Assembly: GCA_002692965.1 (NCBI GenBank)
Contig: NZNC01000017.1
Span: forward strand, 62,001 to 126,000
DNA length: 64,000 nt
Direction of reading: 5' to 3'
Source of the DNA: Haliea sp.
GTDB lineage: Bacteria > Pseudomonadota > Gammaproteobacteria > Pseudomonadales > Halieaceae
Below the pieces are notes generated by a model that saw only the letters and a list, made by a program, of their open reading frames with translations, did not search any database and was not told the origin of the DNA. A program made the position numbers and the translations under genes. This document shows, in pieces, positions 1 through 9,127 of this stretch. Numbering within the stretch: the stretch's first letter is position 1; each line of letters opens with the position of its first letter.

Positions 1-1853
1 GTATCACCACCACTTTCGGCGAACTCAACCTCGACCTGTCCCGCAGACAGGGAAGCCCCCACGAACAGATTATCGTTCACCCGGTAGTCCACGCCCGCTG
101 TCAGTATCTGGGCGTCGAAATCGTAGCCTGATTCAAGCTCGGTGCGGTCCTGCTCGCCGAAACTCAGGTCACCGCGCAACCACAAACCCAAGCGGCTGCC
201 CGACAGCAGCTCGTCGCCACTGGCACCTGTTCCCAGGGACGACAGGGACTCTCCCAGCACCTGGTCTAGCTGTTCACCGGAAACCTGCGAGTCGCCGTAA
301 TTGAGGTTGAGGCCCGCCAGGCTGATGCCCTTGGTGCCGCCCTCACGAACACGCGCCATGCGCGCGCCAATGCTGCGGAAACGGCTGAAGGACAGGACTC
401 GCACGGCCTTGCCGATGACCGCCAACTCTTCGGGCGTCAGCGCGCGAAGCGCAGCCAGTGCCTGCTCCGCGGTGGTGCCCTGGGCCCGCAGGTTGCTGCA
501 GAGATCGAGAAGATCGGCCTGGTCCTCGTTTTCCGGATCAATGCGGTTGCAGATCGCGTCGATGCGCCGGGACACACGCAACTCGTTGGGGCTCGCGTTG
601 GCGAGCACACTGGTACCGTCGGCGTCGGCCTTGCCGGTCACCCCGTCTTCACCGGACTCCTCGCCATCCACGTCCAGGCTGACCGTGGCAATACCGGACT
701 GCTGACCGCTGGCTGTTTGCAATCGGTAGCTGAAGCTGTCGGCACCCACGAACCCGGCAAAGGGGCGATACTCAAAGCTGCCGTCCGGCAGCAGGGACAG
801 CGTCCCGCCCTCCGGCGCGGTCACCAGCAGGATTTCCAGACCGGTGATATCGGCAAACTGGTCGTTGTCGAGCAGGTTGGCACTGCGCCAGTCACCGCCG
901 AAGTCGTCGTCGACCGCAATGGGCGCCCCCCCCGCGGCTGGACCGACGCGCAGGGTCACGGTTGCCGCGTTGCTCTCCAGCGCACCGTCCGAGGCCCGGT
1001 AACGGAAACTGTCTTCACCCGAGAATCCGGGGCCGGGCGTATAGGTAAACGTGCCATCCTGGCTGAGCTGCAGGGTGCCGCTGGTCGGACCCTGGGCAAG
1101 TATGGCCTGCAGCGCATCGCCATCGGGATCAGAGTCGTTGGCCAGGACATTGGCACCGGAAAAATCGGGCCCGAAGGTATCGTTAACGGCCTGGGGCGCA
1201 CGGTTTGCCGCCACCACCTCCAGGGTCACCGTGGCCAGGTTGCTGACCGCCTGGCCGTCACTGGCCCGGTAAGTGAAACTGTCGACACCCACGAAGGAGG
1301 AGGCCGGGGTGTAGGTGAACACACCCGAGGGTGACAGTGACACCGTGCCGTTCTGGGGTCCGGTCGCCAGCTCCGCGCTGAGGTTGTCGCCATCCGGGTC
1401 GCTGTCGTTGGCCAGGACATTGCGCCCGACGTAGTCGCTACCCAGGTTGTCGTCGACTGCCACCGGCGGGCTGTTTGTGGAGGGCGGCTGCACCGTGCCG
1501 CAACTGCTGTCGACCGTATTGTGGTAGGCATTGGTGATCGTGACGACGGGCAGGCCCAGCACGTTGTCATTGGCGTCGAACAGCGCCAGCCGCACATCCT
1601 GGTCCAGTGTCTGGGCGTCGTCATAGACGTACACGAGACAGGCATTCTGCCCGGAAAAGCCGGTCACCAGCGCGCCGGCATCGCCGCCGGGGTTGTTTTC
1701 CGAGTCCAGGACCTCGACGCGCACAATCGCCGGGTCACTGAACTCGAGACTCTGATCGCGCCCAACAGCGACGTTGGCCGCCTGGACAGAAAATGCCGAC
1801 GCCGCCCCCGCGAGCGACACCGCGAGTGCGAAAGCCTTGTGCATCGTCTTCAT
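1..1853 (-). CDS. Autotransporter-like protein with tandem Ig-like (cadherin/VCBS-type) repeats, 3' end outside window
   Basis: Partial gene: 617 codons from the ATG at 1853 run to the window edge without a stop. The start is chosen because an AGGA ribosome site lies just upstream and residues 1-25 form a clean signal peptide. About residues 127-390 hold three successive Ig-like repeats of roughly 87 residues. The first two carry the ANDSDPDGD motif followed by GTFTYTP and DSFTYRASDG-type strands; the third is diverged. After a linker of about 140 residues, a segment from about residue 535 (with GLWLRGDLSFGEQDRTE, then alternating aromatic strands) looks like the start of an outer-membrane autotransporter barrel. 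The family is exported through the Sec pathway and displayed on the cell surface, often as an adhesin. The passenger role here is inferred, and the barrel is only partly visible. Confidence 0.8.
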   Translation of the reverse strand, partial: MKTMHKAFALAVSLAGAASAFSVQAANVAVGRDQSLEFSDPAIVRVEVLDSENNPGGDAGALVTGFSGQNACLVYVYDDAQTLDQDVRLALFDANDNVLGLPVVTITNAYHNTVDSSCGTVQPPSTNSPPVAVDDNLGSDYVGRNVLANDSDPDGDNLSAELATGPQNGTVSLSPSGVFTYTPASSFVGVDSFTYRASDGQAVSNLATVTLEVVAANRAPQAVNDTFGPDFSGANVLANDSDPDGDALQAILAQGPTSGTLQLSQDGTFTYTPGPGFSGEDSFRYRASDGALESNAATVTLRVGPAAGGAPIAVDDDFGGDWRSANLLDNDQFADITGLEILLVTAPEGGTLSLLPDGSFEYRPFAGFVGADSFSYRLQTASGQQSGIATVSLDVDGEESGEDGVTGKADADGTSVLANASPNELRVSRRIDAICNRIDPENEDQADLLDLCSNLRAQGTTAEQALAALRALTPEELAVIGKAVRVLSFSRFRSIGARMARVREGGTKGISLAGLNLNYGDSQVSGEQLDQVLGESLSSLGTGASGDELLSGSRLGLWLRGDLSFGEQDRTELESGYDFDAQILTAGVDYRVNDNLFVGASLSAGQVEVEFAESGGD

Positions 1854-2044
1854 GAAGTCCTGCTCCCCAGAAACGCAGTCATGAAGTATCGACCCTGACC
1901 CGGGTATCGTCAATGTAACGATAGCGAATCTGCGGAGTGGTCTGCAGAAGCAGCCATCGGACAGGTCGACTGGCATACGAGATGCTACGTTACCGAACTA
2001 GCCACACAGCCCATCGGGGTGACCGTCAACCGTGGAGAGCAGGG
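1854..2044. promoter_or_regulatory. Divergent intergenic region between the autotransporter and the propeller sensor
   Basis: These 191 bases separate two divergently transcribed genes and must contain both promoters. No convincing -35/-10 pair or operator can be named by eye. The reading frame of the downstream sensor stays open through part of it, but it reads as low-complexity coding shadow. Confidence 0.4.
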
Positions 2045-5000
2045 ATGATCACACGGGCAGCACTTTCCTGGAGTCTAGCCATCCTGCCGGCGATAGCCAG
2101 CTGCCTGCTCTTCCCCACGCGGCTGATGGCGGCCAGCGAACCCGAGCTAGCACTGTCCCTGTGGTACACACCGGTCAATCGCCACCTCCATCAGGACAGC
2201 ATTCTGCATGTCTTGCACCACAGCAGTGACGAAGTCTGGGTTGCCACACTCGAGGGCATTACCCGCTTCCAGGGCGACCATGCACGCCACTACCAGACTC
2301 TGAGCCGGCGCGCCGGCGACCAGCGCAGACCGCGGGTCACCGGTCTGGCCGAGGCGGCCGATGGCTCGGTACTGGCGGCCACCTTGGGAGCCGGGGTACT
2401 TGTGTTTGATCCACAGCGAGACCGCTTTCTGCCCTGGCACTGGGGCGATCATCAGCGTGCGACAGACCGGCTGGTGGCGGAAATGCGTGTCACCACCGAT
2501 GGGCGCACCTGGCTGGGACTCGAGGATGGCACACTGATAACGCTGCGTCCGGACGGCCATCACCAGCGTTTCAGCCCACCTGCGCCGAGCGGCAGGATCA
2601 GCGCCATCAGCACCCTGCCGGGGGGCGGCGTGGTAACCAGCACACTCAAAGGGCAGCTACAGTGGCACGCCGCGGATGGCAGCCCGTTGCGCGCGGTCGA
2701 CCTGCAGGCCCGGTGCGACCTGCACCGTGTCGAGGAAGTCCTGCCACTCGGTGGTGGTACGCTCCTGATCGGCACCCGCGGACGCGGCCTCTGGCTGCTG
2801 GAGCAGGGGCAACACTGTCGTCGCCCGAGGGGCATGGACCAGCCGCCACTGTCGGAAGCCAGCATCCACCACTTGAAAGCCAATGCGCGCGGTACAGCCG
2901 GCGAGGCACTGATCCTCGCCGGTACCGACCTTGGCCTGCTGGTCACCGACGGGCGGCAACTTCTGCAACACCTGAGGCGCGACAACAGCCACCTGCGCGA
3001 CAACGAAGTGATCAGCCTCGCGCCGGCCCGGGACGGCATGGCCTGGGTCGGCACCTATGACGGCCTGCACCTGCTGGACCGTCAGAGCTTCGAACTCTGG
3101 GGTGTTCAGCACCACCCCCGGCTACAGACGATTGCCGGTATGACCAGCCTGCCAAATGGCGAGCTTCTGCTCGGCGCCTACGAGGGGCTGGTACTGCGAC
3201 AGGGCTCGCGGCATCAGCTTCCACGCGGCGCAGGCCTGGAGCAGGCCTTGCACAACCGCGCCATCATGGGCGTGTACCGGCATACCGACAGGCTGTTTGT
3301 GGCCTACCGGGAGGCAGGTCTCGACGTGTTCGACCTGGCCAGCGGTGAAACGGCCCGCTGGCACACAGGCAGCCGCCCTGCTCTGGCCTCCAATGCGGTG
3401 AGCGCAGTACTGGTGACCCGGGCCGGGAACACCCTGATCGGCATGTATGGTGGCGGACTGGGCCAACTCACCGCGGATCAAGAGCTCTTGAGCTTCCGTA
3501 AAGGCGAGACCCGCGGAACTCTCGCGGACGATCGCATCCTGATGCTGTTCCAGTCTGGCGACGGCCAGGTCTGGGTCGGCAGCGAGGGTGGTCTGCAGCG
3601 TTTTGATGAAGCGCTCGGAACATTTCACAGCGTCACTTTGGATGGGGACGCGCCAACGTCCCCGTCTTCACCCACGATCTGGGCCGCGACAGAGACCCCG
3701 TCGGGAGAGCTCTGGTTTGGCTCGCTCCACCAGGGTCTCTGGCAAATGCGCGCCGGTGTCCTGCGACCCGCCGGCGGCGACACCATCCAGGACCAGACGA
3801 TCTATGCCCTGGAAGCCGATGACAGTGGCCGCATCTGGTATGCCTCGAACCAGGGCCTCAATGTACGAACGCCCTCCGGCAACCACCGACAGTTCGGCGG
3901 CGGCTTCGGCCTGACCAACCTGGAGTTCGAGCTGGGCAGCTCGCACCGGGATCCCCAGGGTTTCCTCTATTTCGGCGGCAACCGCGGCTATATCCGCTTT
4001 CACCCCGAACAGATTCCCCTCGCAGAAGCCCGTGCGAAGGTCGCCCTGACCGGCTATCGCCTGGCTGACAACCGTCGCCACACGCTCGCTCCAGAAGCAG
4101 ACAGCAATCGCCAACCGGCCATTGCGCTGACCCGGGATGATTACTGGCTGAATATCGAATACAGCGCCCTGACCTATCGGGACCCCGAGAGTGTCCGCTA
4201 TCGCTACCGGCTGCGAGGCCTGGATCCCGGATGGATTGACGCCGGCAGCCGTCGCCAGGCCACCTATACCAACCTGCCGGCCGGCACCTATCAGTTTGAC
4301 GTACAGGCCACACGCGGAACCCACTTCGACGCAGCGCCGATTACCTCAATCGACGTGCTCGTACCGGTACCGCTGTGGCGCAGCGGCTGGGCATTGTTGG
4401 CCTATGCAGGTCTGGCCTCGCTGCTCTGGTTGATACTGCGCTACCTCCATCGACTCTATCGGGGTTGGCGCATGGCGCACCGGCATGTGCAGGAGAGCGA
4501 GACGGCTGCAGGACGCATGGCCGATAACCTTCGAGAGGAACACAATCACTATCGGCAACTGGTCCTCGCACTCCACACCCAGCAGCGACAGCTGCTGGAC
4601 TGGTCACTGCCGGTCACACTGACCGGGCTGCCCGAAGAGGATCGCGAAGCGCTGATGCACCTGCTTGAGACGCTGGACCGGCAGACGCTCCATCACCAGG
4701 CAGAGCTCTACCTGTTACTGCACCGCCTGGTCGACACCGTGCTGGATACAGCGGGCCCAGGCGGAGGGCCCCTGATTGCCATCAACGACTGCCCCGAGCT
4801 GCCGCTGCCCTGGCAGGCTGCCATGGCAATGGGAGCAAGCCTGTGGCTGGTATTGCGGGCGGTGGGCGAGGACGACGGTCAAGCGCGGGATTGCCTGATG
4901 CTGGCGGCCGACCCGCTTGCCGACAGCGCGATTGACGGCGCGGGTTGCCAGGTCTATCTCAGCGGCGACTTCCGGGAGGTGGAGGACACCCCGGGCAGCC

Positions 5001-5119
5001 GAGGGGCGAGCCTCTGGCGGGTCGCCCGCCAACTCCTGGAGCGCAATGGTGGGGAGTTGTCGACAAGCGCGGACACCCTGGTCCTGCGGCTGCACTGGCC
5101 CGGCATAGCGGCCGGATAA
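2045..5119 (+). CDS. Periplasmic propeller / Y_Y_Y sensor protein with degenerate histidine-kinase-like C-terminus
   Basis: A 1024-residue membrane sensor. The ATG at 2045 is preferred over the upstream in-frame ATG at 1937 because it follows a GAGAGCAGGG ribosome site and starts a signal peptide (about residues 1-29). Residues 30-680 contain many two-component-propeller repeats, such as VWVATLEGITRF, WVGTYDGLHLL, VWVGSEGGLQRF and LWFGSLHQGLW. A Y_Y_Y domain follows (about 690-770; YRYRLRGLDPGWIDAG), then one membrane helix (about 779-800) and a cytoplasmic tail. The tail ends like an HATPase domain (GSRGASLWRVARQLLERNGG) but shows no clear phospho-acceptor His, and the usual N-box Asn-Ala is replaced. 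Known relatives sense glycans or other extracellular cues. This one may signal without kinase activity. It converges on the next gene with a 2-base gap. Confidence 0.8.
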   Translation: MITRAALSWSLAILPAIASCLLFPTRLMAASEPELALSLWYTPVNRHLHQDSILHVLHHSSDEVWVATLEGITRFQGDHARHYQTLSRRAGDQRRPRVTGLAEAADGSVLAATLGAGVLVFDPQRDRFLPWHWGDHQRATDRLVAEMRVTTDGRTWLGLEDGTLITLRPDGHHQRFSPPAPSGRISAISTLPGGGVVTSTLKGQLQWHAADGSPLRAVDLQARCDLHRVEEVLPLGGGTLLIGTRGRGLWLLEQGQHCRRPRGMDQPPLSEASIHHLKANARGTAGEALILAGTDLGLLVTDGRQLLQHLRRDNSHLRDNEVISLAPARDGMAWVGTYDGLHLLDRQSFELWGVQHHPRLQTIAGMTSLPNGELLLGAYEGLVLRQGSRHQLPRGAGLEQALHNRAIMGVYRHTDRLFVAYREAGLDVFDLASGETARWHTGSRPALASNAVSAVLVTRAGNTLIGMYGGGLGQLTADQELLSFRKGETRGTLADDRILMLFQSGDGQVWVGSEGGLQRFDEALGTFHSVTLDGDAPTSPSSPTIWAATETPSGELWFGSLHQGLWQMRAGVLRPAGGDTIQDQTIYALEADDSGRIWYASNQGLNVRTPSGNHRQFGGGFGLTNLEFELGSSHRDPQGFLYFGGNRGYIRFHPEQIPLAEARAKVALTGYRLADNRRHTLAPEADSNRQPAIALTRDDYWLNIEYSALTYRDPESVRYRYRLRGLDPGWIDAGSRRQATYTNLPAGTYQFDVQATRGTHFDAAPITSIDVLVPVPLWRSGWALLAYAGLASLLWLILRYLHRLYRGWRMAHRHVQESETAAGRMADNLREEHNHYRQLVLALHTQQRQLLDWSLPVTLTGLPEEDREALMHLLETLDRQTLHHQAELYLLLHRLVDTVLDTAGPGGGPLIAINDCPELPLPWQAAMAMGASLWLVLRAVGEDDGQARDCLMLAADPLADSAIDGAGCQVYLSGDFREVEDTPGSRGASLWRVARQLLERNGGELSTSADTLVLRLHWPGIAAG

Positions 5120-5121
5120 TC

Positions 5122-5880
5122 TCAATGCCCTGAAAATCGCGGCTCGCGCTTCTCACGCTGGGCAGCAAAACCCTCGCGAATATCGTCGGAATTCAAACAG
5201 CGCTGCACCAGGCGCTCGGCGTCGGCGGGGTCGATACCCCCGCGCGCTGCCTGCTGTATCAAGGCCTTCATGGCCTGTACCGACAGGGGCGCCGAGGCGG
5301 CCAGGCGCGAGGCAAGCTCCTCGGCGCTGCGATCCAGCTGCGAGGGCAGTACCAGGTGATCCAGAAAACCCAGATGCAGCAGCTCTTCACCGGAGAAACT
5401 CTCGGCCGCGAGCAGGAGACGCTTGGCTGCTGACACCCCGAGCCGCTCGACAAAGCGGGCGATGCCCGAGGCCGGGTAACACAGGCCAATCCGCGCCGCC
5501 GGCACCCGCAGCCGCATGCCCGAGACGCCGATGCGGAAGTCGCAGCTCAGTGCCATCTCCACGCCACCGCCAAAAACATCACCGTTGAGGGCACAGATCG
5601 TCGGTATCGGCAGACTGGCGAGCTGGTCCGAGACTTCCTGGAAGGCTTCACCACTCAAGTTGCCCTGCCCGAGCTCCTTGAGGGACGCCCCCGCACAGAA
5701 GGTACCTTCGCCCCAGCCAGTGAGCACCAGCACACGCACCTGGCTGTCGCCCTGCAGGGAGGCAAGGTGGCTGCGGATGGCACCCAGCTCGGCAAGCCCC
5801 AGGGCGTTGTGCACCGCGGGGTTGTTCAGTACCAGCCGGGCAATGTGACCGGTCCGCTCAAAGTGAATTGTCTCGCTCAT
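5122..5880 (-). CDS. Enoyl-CoA hydratase/isomerase (crotonase) family protein
   Basis: A 252-residue crotonase-fold enzyme. The ATG at 5880 (MSETIHFERTG) is the natural family N-terminus; the open frame upstream has no family character. The oxyanion-hole segments are present: FCAGASLKEL near residue 62 and NGDVFGGGVEMALSCDFRI near residue 100, which includes the Glu equivalent to the first catalytic Glu of hydratases. The second catalytic Glu, normally in a PE-x-x-x-G context, is replaced by Ala in VPAARIGL. It may therefore be an isomerase, a hydrolase or another crotonase rather than a classical 2-enoyl-CoA hydratase. It acts on acyl-CoA thioesters in the cytoplasm, in keeping with the acyl-CoA genes that follow. 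Confidence 0.85.
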   Translation of the reverse strand: MSETIHFERTGHIARLVLNNPAVHNALGLAELGAIRSHLASLQGDSQVRVLVLTGWGEGTFCAGASLKELGQGNLSGEAFQEVSDQLASLPIPTICALNGDVFGGGVEMALSCDFRIGVSGMRLRVPAARIGLCYPASGIARFVERLGVSAAKRLLLAAESFSGEELLHLGFLDHLVLPSQLDRSAEELASRLAASAPLSVQAMKALIQQAARGGIDPADAERLVQRCLNSDDIREGFAAQREKREPRFSGH

Positions 5881-6053
5881 GGCGCGGAAGTTTCGCACAG
5901 CCTCCGGATCTGCGCCAGCACCGCCGGTGGCTATTTGCCGCCAGCCTCTTCCCGCAGGCAGGTATTCACAATGGCCACCGAGTACATGGACAGGCCGGCG
6001 GCGCGCCGGGATACTGACCACTCCAGTGACCAGGGGCGATGTCGGGAGGCCTG

Positions 6054-6626
6054 ATGAAACAACGCTGTGACTGGTGTGCGGGCGACGAGCTCTACCAGCG
6101 ATACCACGACCGGGAATGGGGTGTGCCCGTGCATGACGACCGGCAACTATTTGAATTCCTGCTCCTCGAAGGTGCCCAGGCAGGGTTGTCCTGGATCACC
6201 ATACTGCGCAAGCGGGAGGGCTATCGACACGCCTTCCACGCCTTCGACCCGGAGCGAGTGGCGCGCATGACAGATACCGAACTGGAAACACTTCGGGAAA
6301 ACCCGGACATCATCCGCAACCGCCGCAAGATACAGGCGGCCCGGCAGAACGCACGGGCCTTCCTGGAGGTACAGGCGAGACACGGCAGTTTCGCCGACTA
6401 CCTGTGGGACTTTGTCGACGGCACGCCGATCCAGAACCACTGGAAAAGCCTCGCCGAGGTGCCCGCGAGCACAGCGCTGTCGGAACGCCTCAGTCGCGAT
6501 CTGCGTCGGCAGGGCTTCAGTTTTGTCGGTCCCACGATTGTCTATGCCCATATGCAGGCCACGGGCATGGTGAATGACCACCTTGTCCAGTGCTTTCGAC
6601 ACGCCGAATGCGCGCAATTGGCCTGA
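6054..6626 (+). CDS. tag: DNA-3-methyladenine glycosylase I
   Basis: A 190-residue base-excision enzyme that removes 3-methyladenine from alkylated DNA. The ATG at 6054 (MKQRCDWC) has GGGAGG five bases upstream and matches the usual family start; an alternative ATG lies at 6039. The zinc-snap residues are visible: Cys near the N-terminus and His in YHDREWG, paired with the C-terminal NDHLVQCFRH His and Cys. The catalytic Glu lies in LLLEGAQAGLSW. Length agrees with E. coli Tag (187 residues). It is divergent from the crotonase gene. Confidence 0.95.
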   Translation: MKQRCDWCAGDELYQRYHDREWGVPVHDDRQLFEFLLLEGAQAGLSWITILRKREGYRHAFHAFDPERVARMTDTELETLRENPDIIRNRRKIQAARQNARAFLEVQARHGSFADYLWDFVDGTPIQNHWKSLAEVPASTALSERLSRDLRRQGFSFVGPTIVYAHMQATGMVNDHLVQCFRHAECAQLA

Positions 6627-6686
6627 GCCTCGGCAGGCCTGCCGGCAGCGCGGCGCCACCCGTCTCCGGTAGACAGCGACAAAAAA

Positions 6687-6722
6687 AATACTTAAAGTTG
6701 GAATTGTCGACTATTTAGTATT
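6687..6722. promoter_or_regulatory. Imperfect palindrome upstream of the tandem TetR gene, candidate autoregulatory operator
   Basis: An AT-rich stretch between tag and the TetR gene has AATACT at 6687-6692 and its inverted copy AGTATT at 6717-6722, with further partial symmetry towards the centre (about 10 of 16 positions). It ends 19 bases before the start codon at 6742, where TetR-family autorepressors commonly bind. The operator role is inferred. Confidence 0.4.
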
Positions 6723-6741
6723 AATTTTCGGGGACGGCCCC

Positions 6742-8025
6742 ATGCCCGGCACGGAAAAGCGCCCAGAGCTCTCCCCTTTCAACCGCACTGCACAGCACGA
6801 CGCCAAACGTGCCGCCATCCTGTCGCAGGCGGCGCGGCTGTTCAACTCACGCGGCTCGCGAGCCACCACCCTGAAAGACATCGCCGAGTCCCTCGGGCTC
6901 ACCAAAACCAGCCTTTATTACTATGTGCGCACCAAGGAGTCGCTGATCCACCAGTGCTATATCGCGGCCCTGGCGCACCAGCACGCCAGTCTCGACCGTA
7001 TCGAAAAGGAACACGCACTGCCGATGGCGCGGATCCAGGCCTTTGTCTATCTGCAGTTCGAGAACTGGCTCGCCGCCCGCGAGGAGCGCGGGCCACATCT
7101 GGCTGCCCTGTTGGAGATCGCCTCCCTGGAGGACGAGAATCAACGGGAGGTTGAAACCCGCTATGTGGCACTGTTCAAGCGACTGCGTGGCTACCTGCGC
7201 AGCGCGATCGAAGCCGGACAGGCGCGCCCCTGCGACACCACCTCGGCAACCCGCGCCCTGCTGGGCTCGCTCGACTGGCTGTTTTCCTGGCTACATGCCC
7301 ACCCGCGTGAACGGGTCATGACCATTGCCCGGGAAGCCTGGGACATACTGGCCCACGGCCTGTACTCCGGAACCGGGGATTACCAGCCCGGCCCGCCGCC
7401 GCCACCGGGTGAAGCCGACTTCAACAGCGGCTTCGATCGCAGCGAGCAGAACCGACGCAAGCAGCGAGCCTTTTGCCAGGTGGCCACCTGGTATTTCAAC
7501 AAGCAAGGCTTCAACGGCACCTCGCTGGATGAGATCGCAGAGCAACTGCAGGTCTCCAAGGGGGCCTTCTACTACCACATCCGCAACAAGGAAGACCTGC
7601 TCTACCAGTGCTATGACTACTCCCTGGAAATCACCGAGGCCCAGCACCAGGACGTCGCGACCTTCCCCGGCACAGGGCTGCAGAAAGTGGAACAACTGTG
7701 CCGGCGCATCTTCCGTGTTCAGACCAGCGAGCGAGGTCCATTGATCCGCTACACCTCGATTACCGCACTGCCGGCGCCGAAGCGGCGCGAGATTCTCCGC
7801 CGCACCGATGCCTCCAACCGGCGCTTCGGCGAGCTGGTGCGCACCGGCATCGAGGACGGCAGCATTCGCCCGATCGCGCCGGAAATCGCCCAGGAACTCA
7901 TCGCCGGCGCCATCAATGCCGCCATGGACATTCACCTCTGGCGGCGTATCGACAACCTCGACCACGCCGCAATCGATTATTTCGACCTGTTCTTCAACGG
8001 CCTGCTACCGCGGGAGCGCACATGA
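6742..8025 (+). CDS. Tandem TetR/AcrR-family transcriptional regulator (two HTH units in one chain)
   Basis: A 427-residue protein made of two complete TetR units. The first HTH is near residues 23-68 (ATTLKDIAESLGLTKTSLYYY) and the second near residues 243-285 (GTSLDEIAEQLQVSKGAFYYH). Each is followed by a helical ligand-binding region, and a Pro-rich linker (PGPPPPPGEAD) joins the halves. Ordinary TetR proteins are about 200 residues and homodimerise; here one chain could supply a pseudo-dimer. The stop overlaps the start of the thioesterase gene (ATGA), so the two are translationally coupled. Control of the neighbouring acyl-CoA genes by an acyl-CoA ligand is inferred. Confidence 0.9.
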   Translation: MPGTEKRPELSPFNRTAQHDAKRAAILSQAARLFNSRGSRATTLKDIAESLGLTKTSLYYYVRTKESLIHQCYIAALAHQHASLDRIEKEHALPMARIQAFVYLQFENWLAAREERGPHLAALLEIASLEDENQREVETRYVALFKRLRGYLRSAIEAGQARPCDTTSATRALLGSLDWLFSWLHAHPRERVMTIAREAWDILAHGLYSGTGDYQPGPPPPPGEADFNSGFDRSEQNRRKQRAFCQVATWYFNKQGFNGTSLDEIAEQLQVSKGAFYYHIRNKEDLLYQCYDYSLEITEAQHQDVATFPGTGLQKVEQLCRRIFRVQTSERGPLIRYTSITALPAPKRREILRRTDASNRRFGELVRTGIEDGSIRPIAPEIAQELIAGAINAAMDIHLWRRIDNLDHAAIDYFDLFFNGLLPRERT

Positions 8026-8891
8026 CTGATGACCTGCAGCAATTGCTCAGCCTCCTGGAGGTCGAGCGTATCGACAAATTCCTGTTCCTGGGCCGCAGCC
8101 TGAAGAAACCGCCGCGGGTATTTGGCGGCCAGGTACTGGCCCAGTCACTGAATGCCGCTGGGCGCAGTGTCGAGCCGGACCGCCTGTGCCACTCGATGCA
8201 CGCCTATTTCCTGCGCCCGGGTGACCCGCGCAAGCAGATTATCTACGAGGTGGACCCGATTCGCGATGGCGGCAGTTTCACCACCCGGCGCGTCGTGGCC
8301 CGCCAGGATGGCGTGCCGATCTTTATTACCTCGCTCTCTTTCCAGGTTCACGAGGACGGGCTTTCGCACCAGTTCCCGCTTCCCGACGTGCCACCGCCAG
8401 AGGCACTGGAAAGTGACTTCGAGTACTGGAAGCAGCTCTCGGAACGCTTCCCCGACCGCTTCCAGGCACCCATGATGCCGGTGATCGAGCGCTACTCGGT
8501 AAGCCGCCGGGACTACCTCGACCCGCAGCCGAAGGAGCCGGAGCAGAACATCTGGTTCCGCGTCGCCGCCGGGCCGGGAGACCTGGGCGATGACCCCGTG
8601 CGTCACCAGACACTGCTCGCCTTCATGTCCGATTACGCACTGCTGGGGACCGCTCTGCTGCCCCATCCCCTCACCGGCCACAGTCCCGGCATGCAGATCG
8701 CCAGCCTCGATCACGCCCTGTGGTTCCACCGGCCGCTGCGCGCCGACGAGTTCCTGCTCTATGCCATGGACAGTCCCAGCAGCTTCGGTGGCCGGGGCAT
8801 GAGTCGCGGCAGTTTCTACACCCGCAGTGGGGAGCTGGTGGCCAGCGTGGCCCAGGAGTCCCTGATCCGCCAGCGGTCATCCGGAAAATAG
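8022..8891 (+). CDS. tesB: Acyl-CoA thioesterase II
   Basis: A 289-residue double-hotdog thioesterase that hydrolyses acyl-CoA to free fatty acid and CoA. The start at 8022 overlaps the preceding stop by four bases; an open frame continues upstream but only as shadow of the TetR gene. N-terminal PRVFGGQVLAQSLNAA and C-terminal SLDHALWFHRP (Asp about 230), MDSPSSFGGRG and VAQESLIR (Gln about 278) match the Asp-Thr/Ser-Gln catalytic triad of TesB. Length agrees with E. coli TesB (286 residues). Confidence 0.95.
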   Translation: MTDDLQQLLSLLEVERIDKFLFLGRSLKKPPRVFGGQVLAQSLNAAGRSVEPDRLCHSMHAYFLRPGDPRKQIIYEVDPIRDGGSFTTRRVVARQDGVPIFITSLSFQVHEDGLSHQFPLPDVPPPEALESDFEYWKQLSERFPDRFQAPMMPVIERYSVSRRDYLDPQPKEPEQNIWFRVAAGPGDLGDDPVRHQTLLAFMSDYALLGTALLPHPLTGHSPGMQIASLDHALWFHRPLRADEFLLYAMDSPSSFGGRGMSRGSFYTRSGELVASVAQESLIRQRSSGK

Positions 8892-8894
8892 TCC

Positions 8895-9029
8895 GGGCGA
8901 GGGCGGGTAACCGTCTCTTGGGACACGCGGTGAATACGTCCCTGTAGCTCGTCGACCGCGCACCCGATAAAGCGGGGTGGGCTCTCCATGCGGTCGACGG
9001 TCCCAAGAGACGGTTACCCGCCCTCGCCC
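8895..9029. repeat. Palindromic element A: 30-bp perfect inverted repeat around a shared core
   Basis: The arm at 8895-8924 (starts GGGCGAGGGC, ends TTGGGAC) is perfectly complementary to 9000-9029. The 75-base loop has an inner 9-bp stem, GTCGACCGC (8951-8959) with GCGGTCGAC (8990-8998). It also holds the core GTGAATACGTCCCTGTA, which recurs in the next element. It starts four bases after the tesB stop and could fold as a very strong hairpin. No T-run follows, so a simple intrinsic terminator is not obvious. Confidence 0.9.
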
Positions 9030-9074
9030 TCCGTGCTATTCCCGAAGTCCCTTACTGGTAGGTGACAAAATGCC

Positions 9075-9106
9075 GGGACACACAGTGATGCGTCCCTGTC
9101 GCACCC
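9075..9106 (+). repeat. Degenerate copy of the palindrome core
   Basis: GGGACACACAGTGATGCGTC followed by CCTGTCGC resembles the core found inside the flanking palindromes (GGGACACGC, GTGAATAC, TCCCTGTA), but it has no long inverted arms of its own. Probably a decayed or partial copy. Confidence 0.45.
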
Positions 9107-9127
9107 ACGTTTCACCGATGGCACGTA

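Noticed and set aside
9075-9106. Third full palindromic element
   Set aside because: Only a partial core is present and there are no inverted arms, so it is listed as a degenerate copy rather than a complete element.
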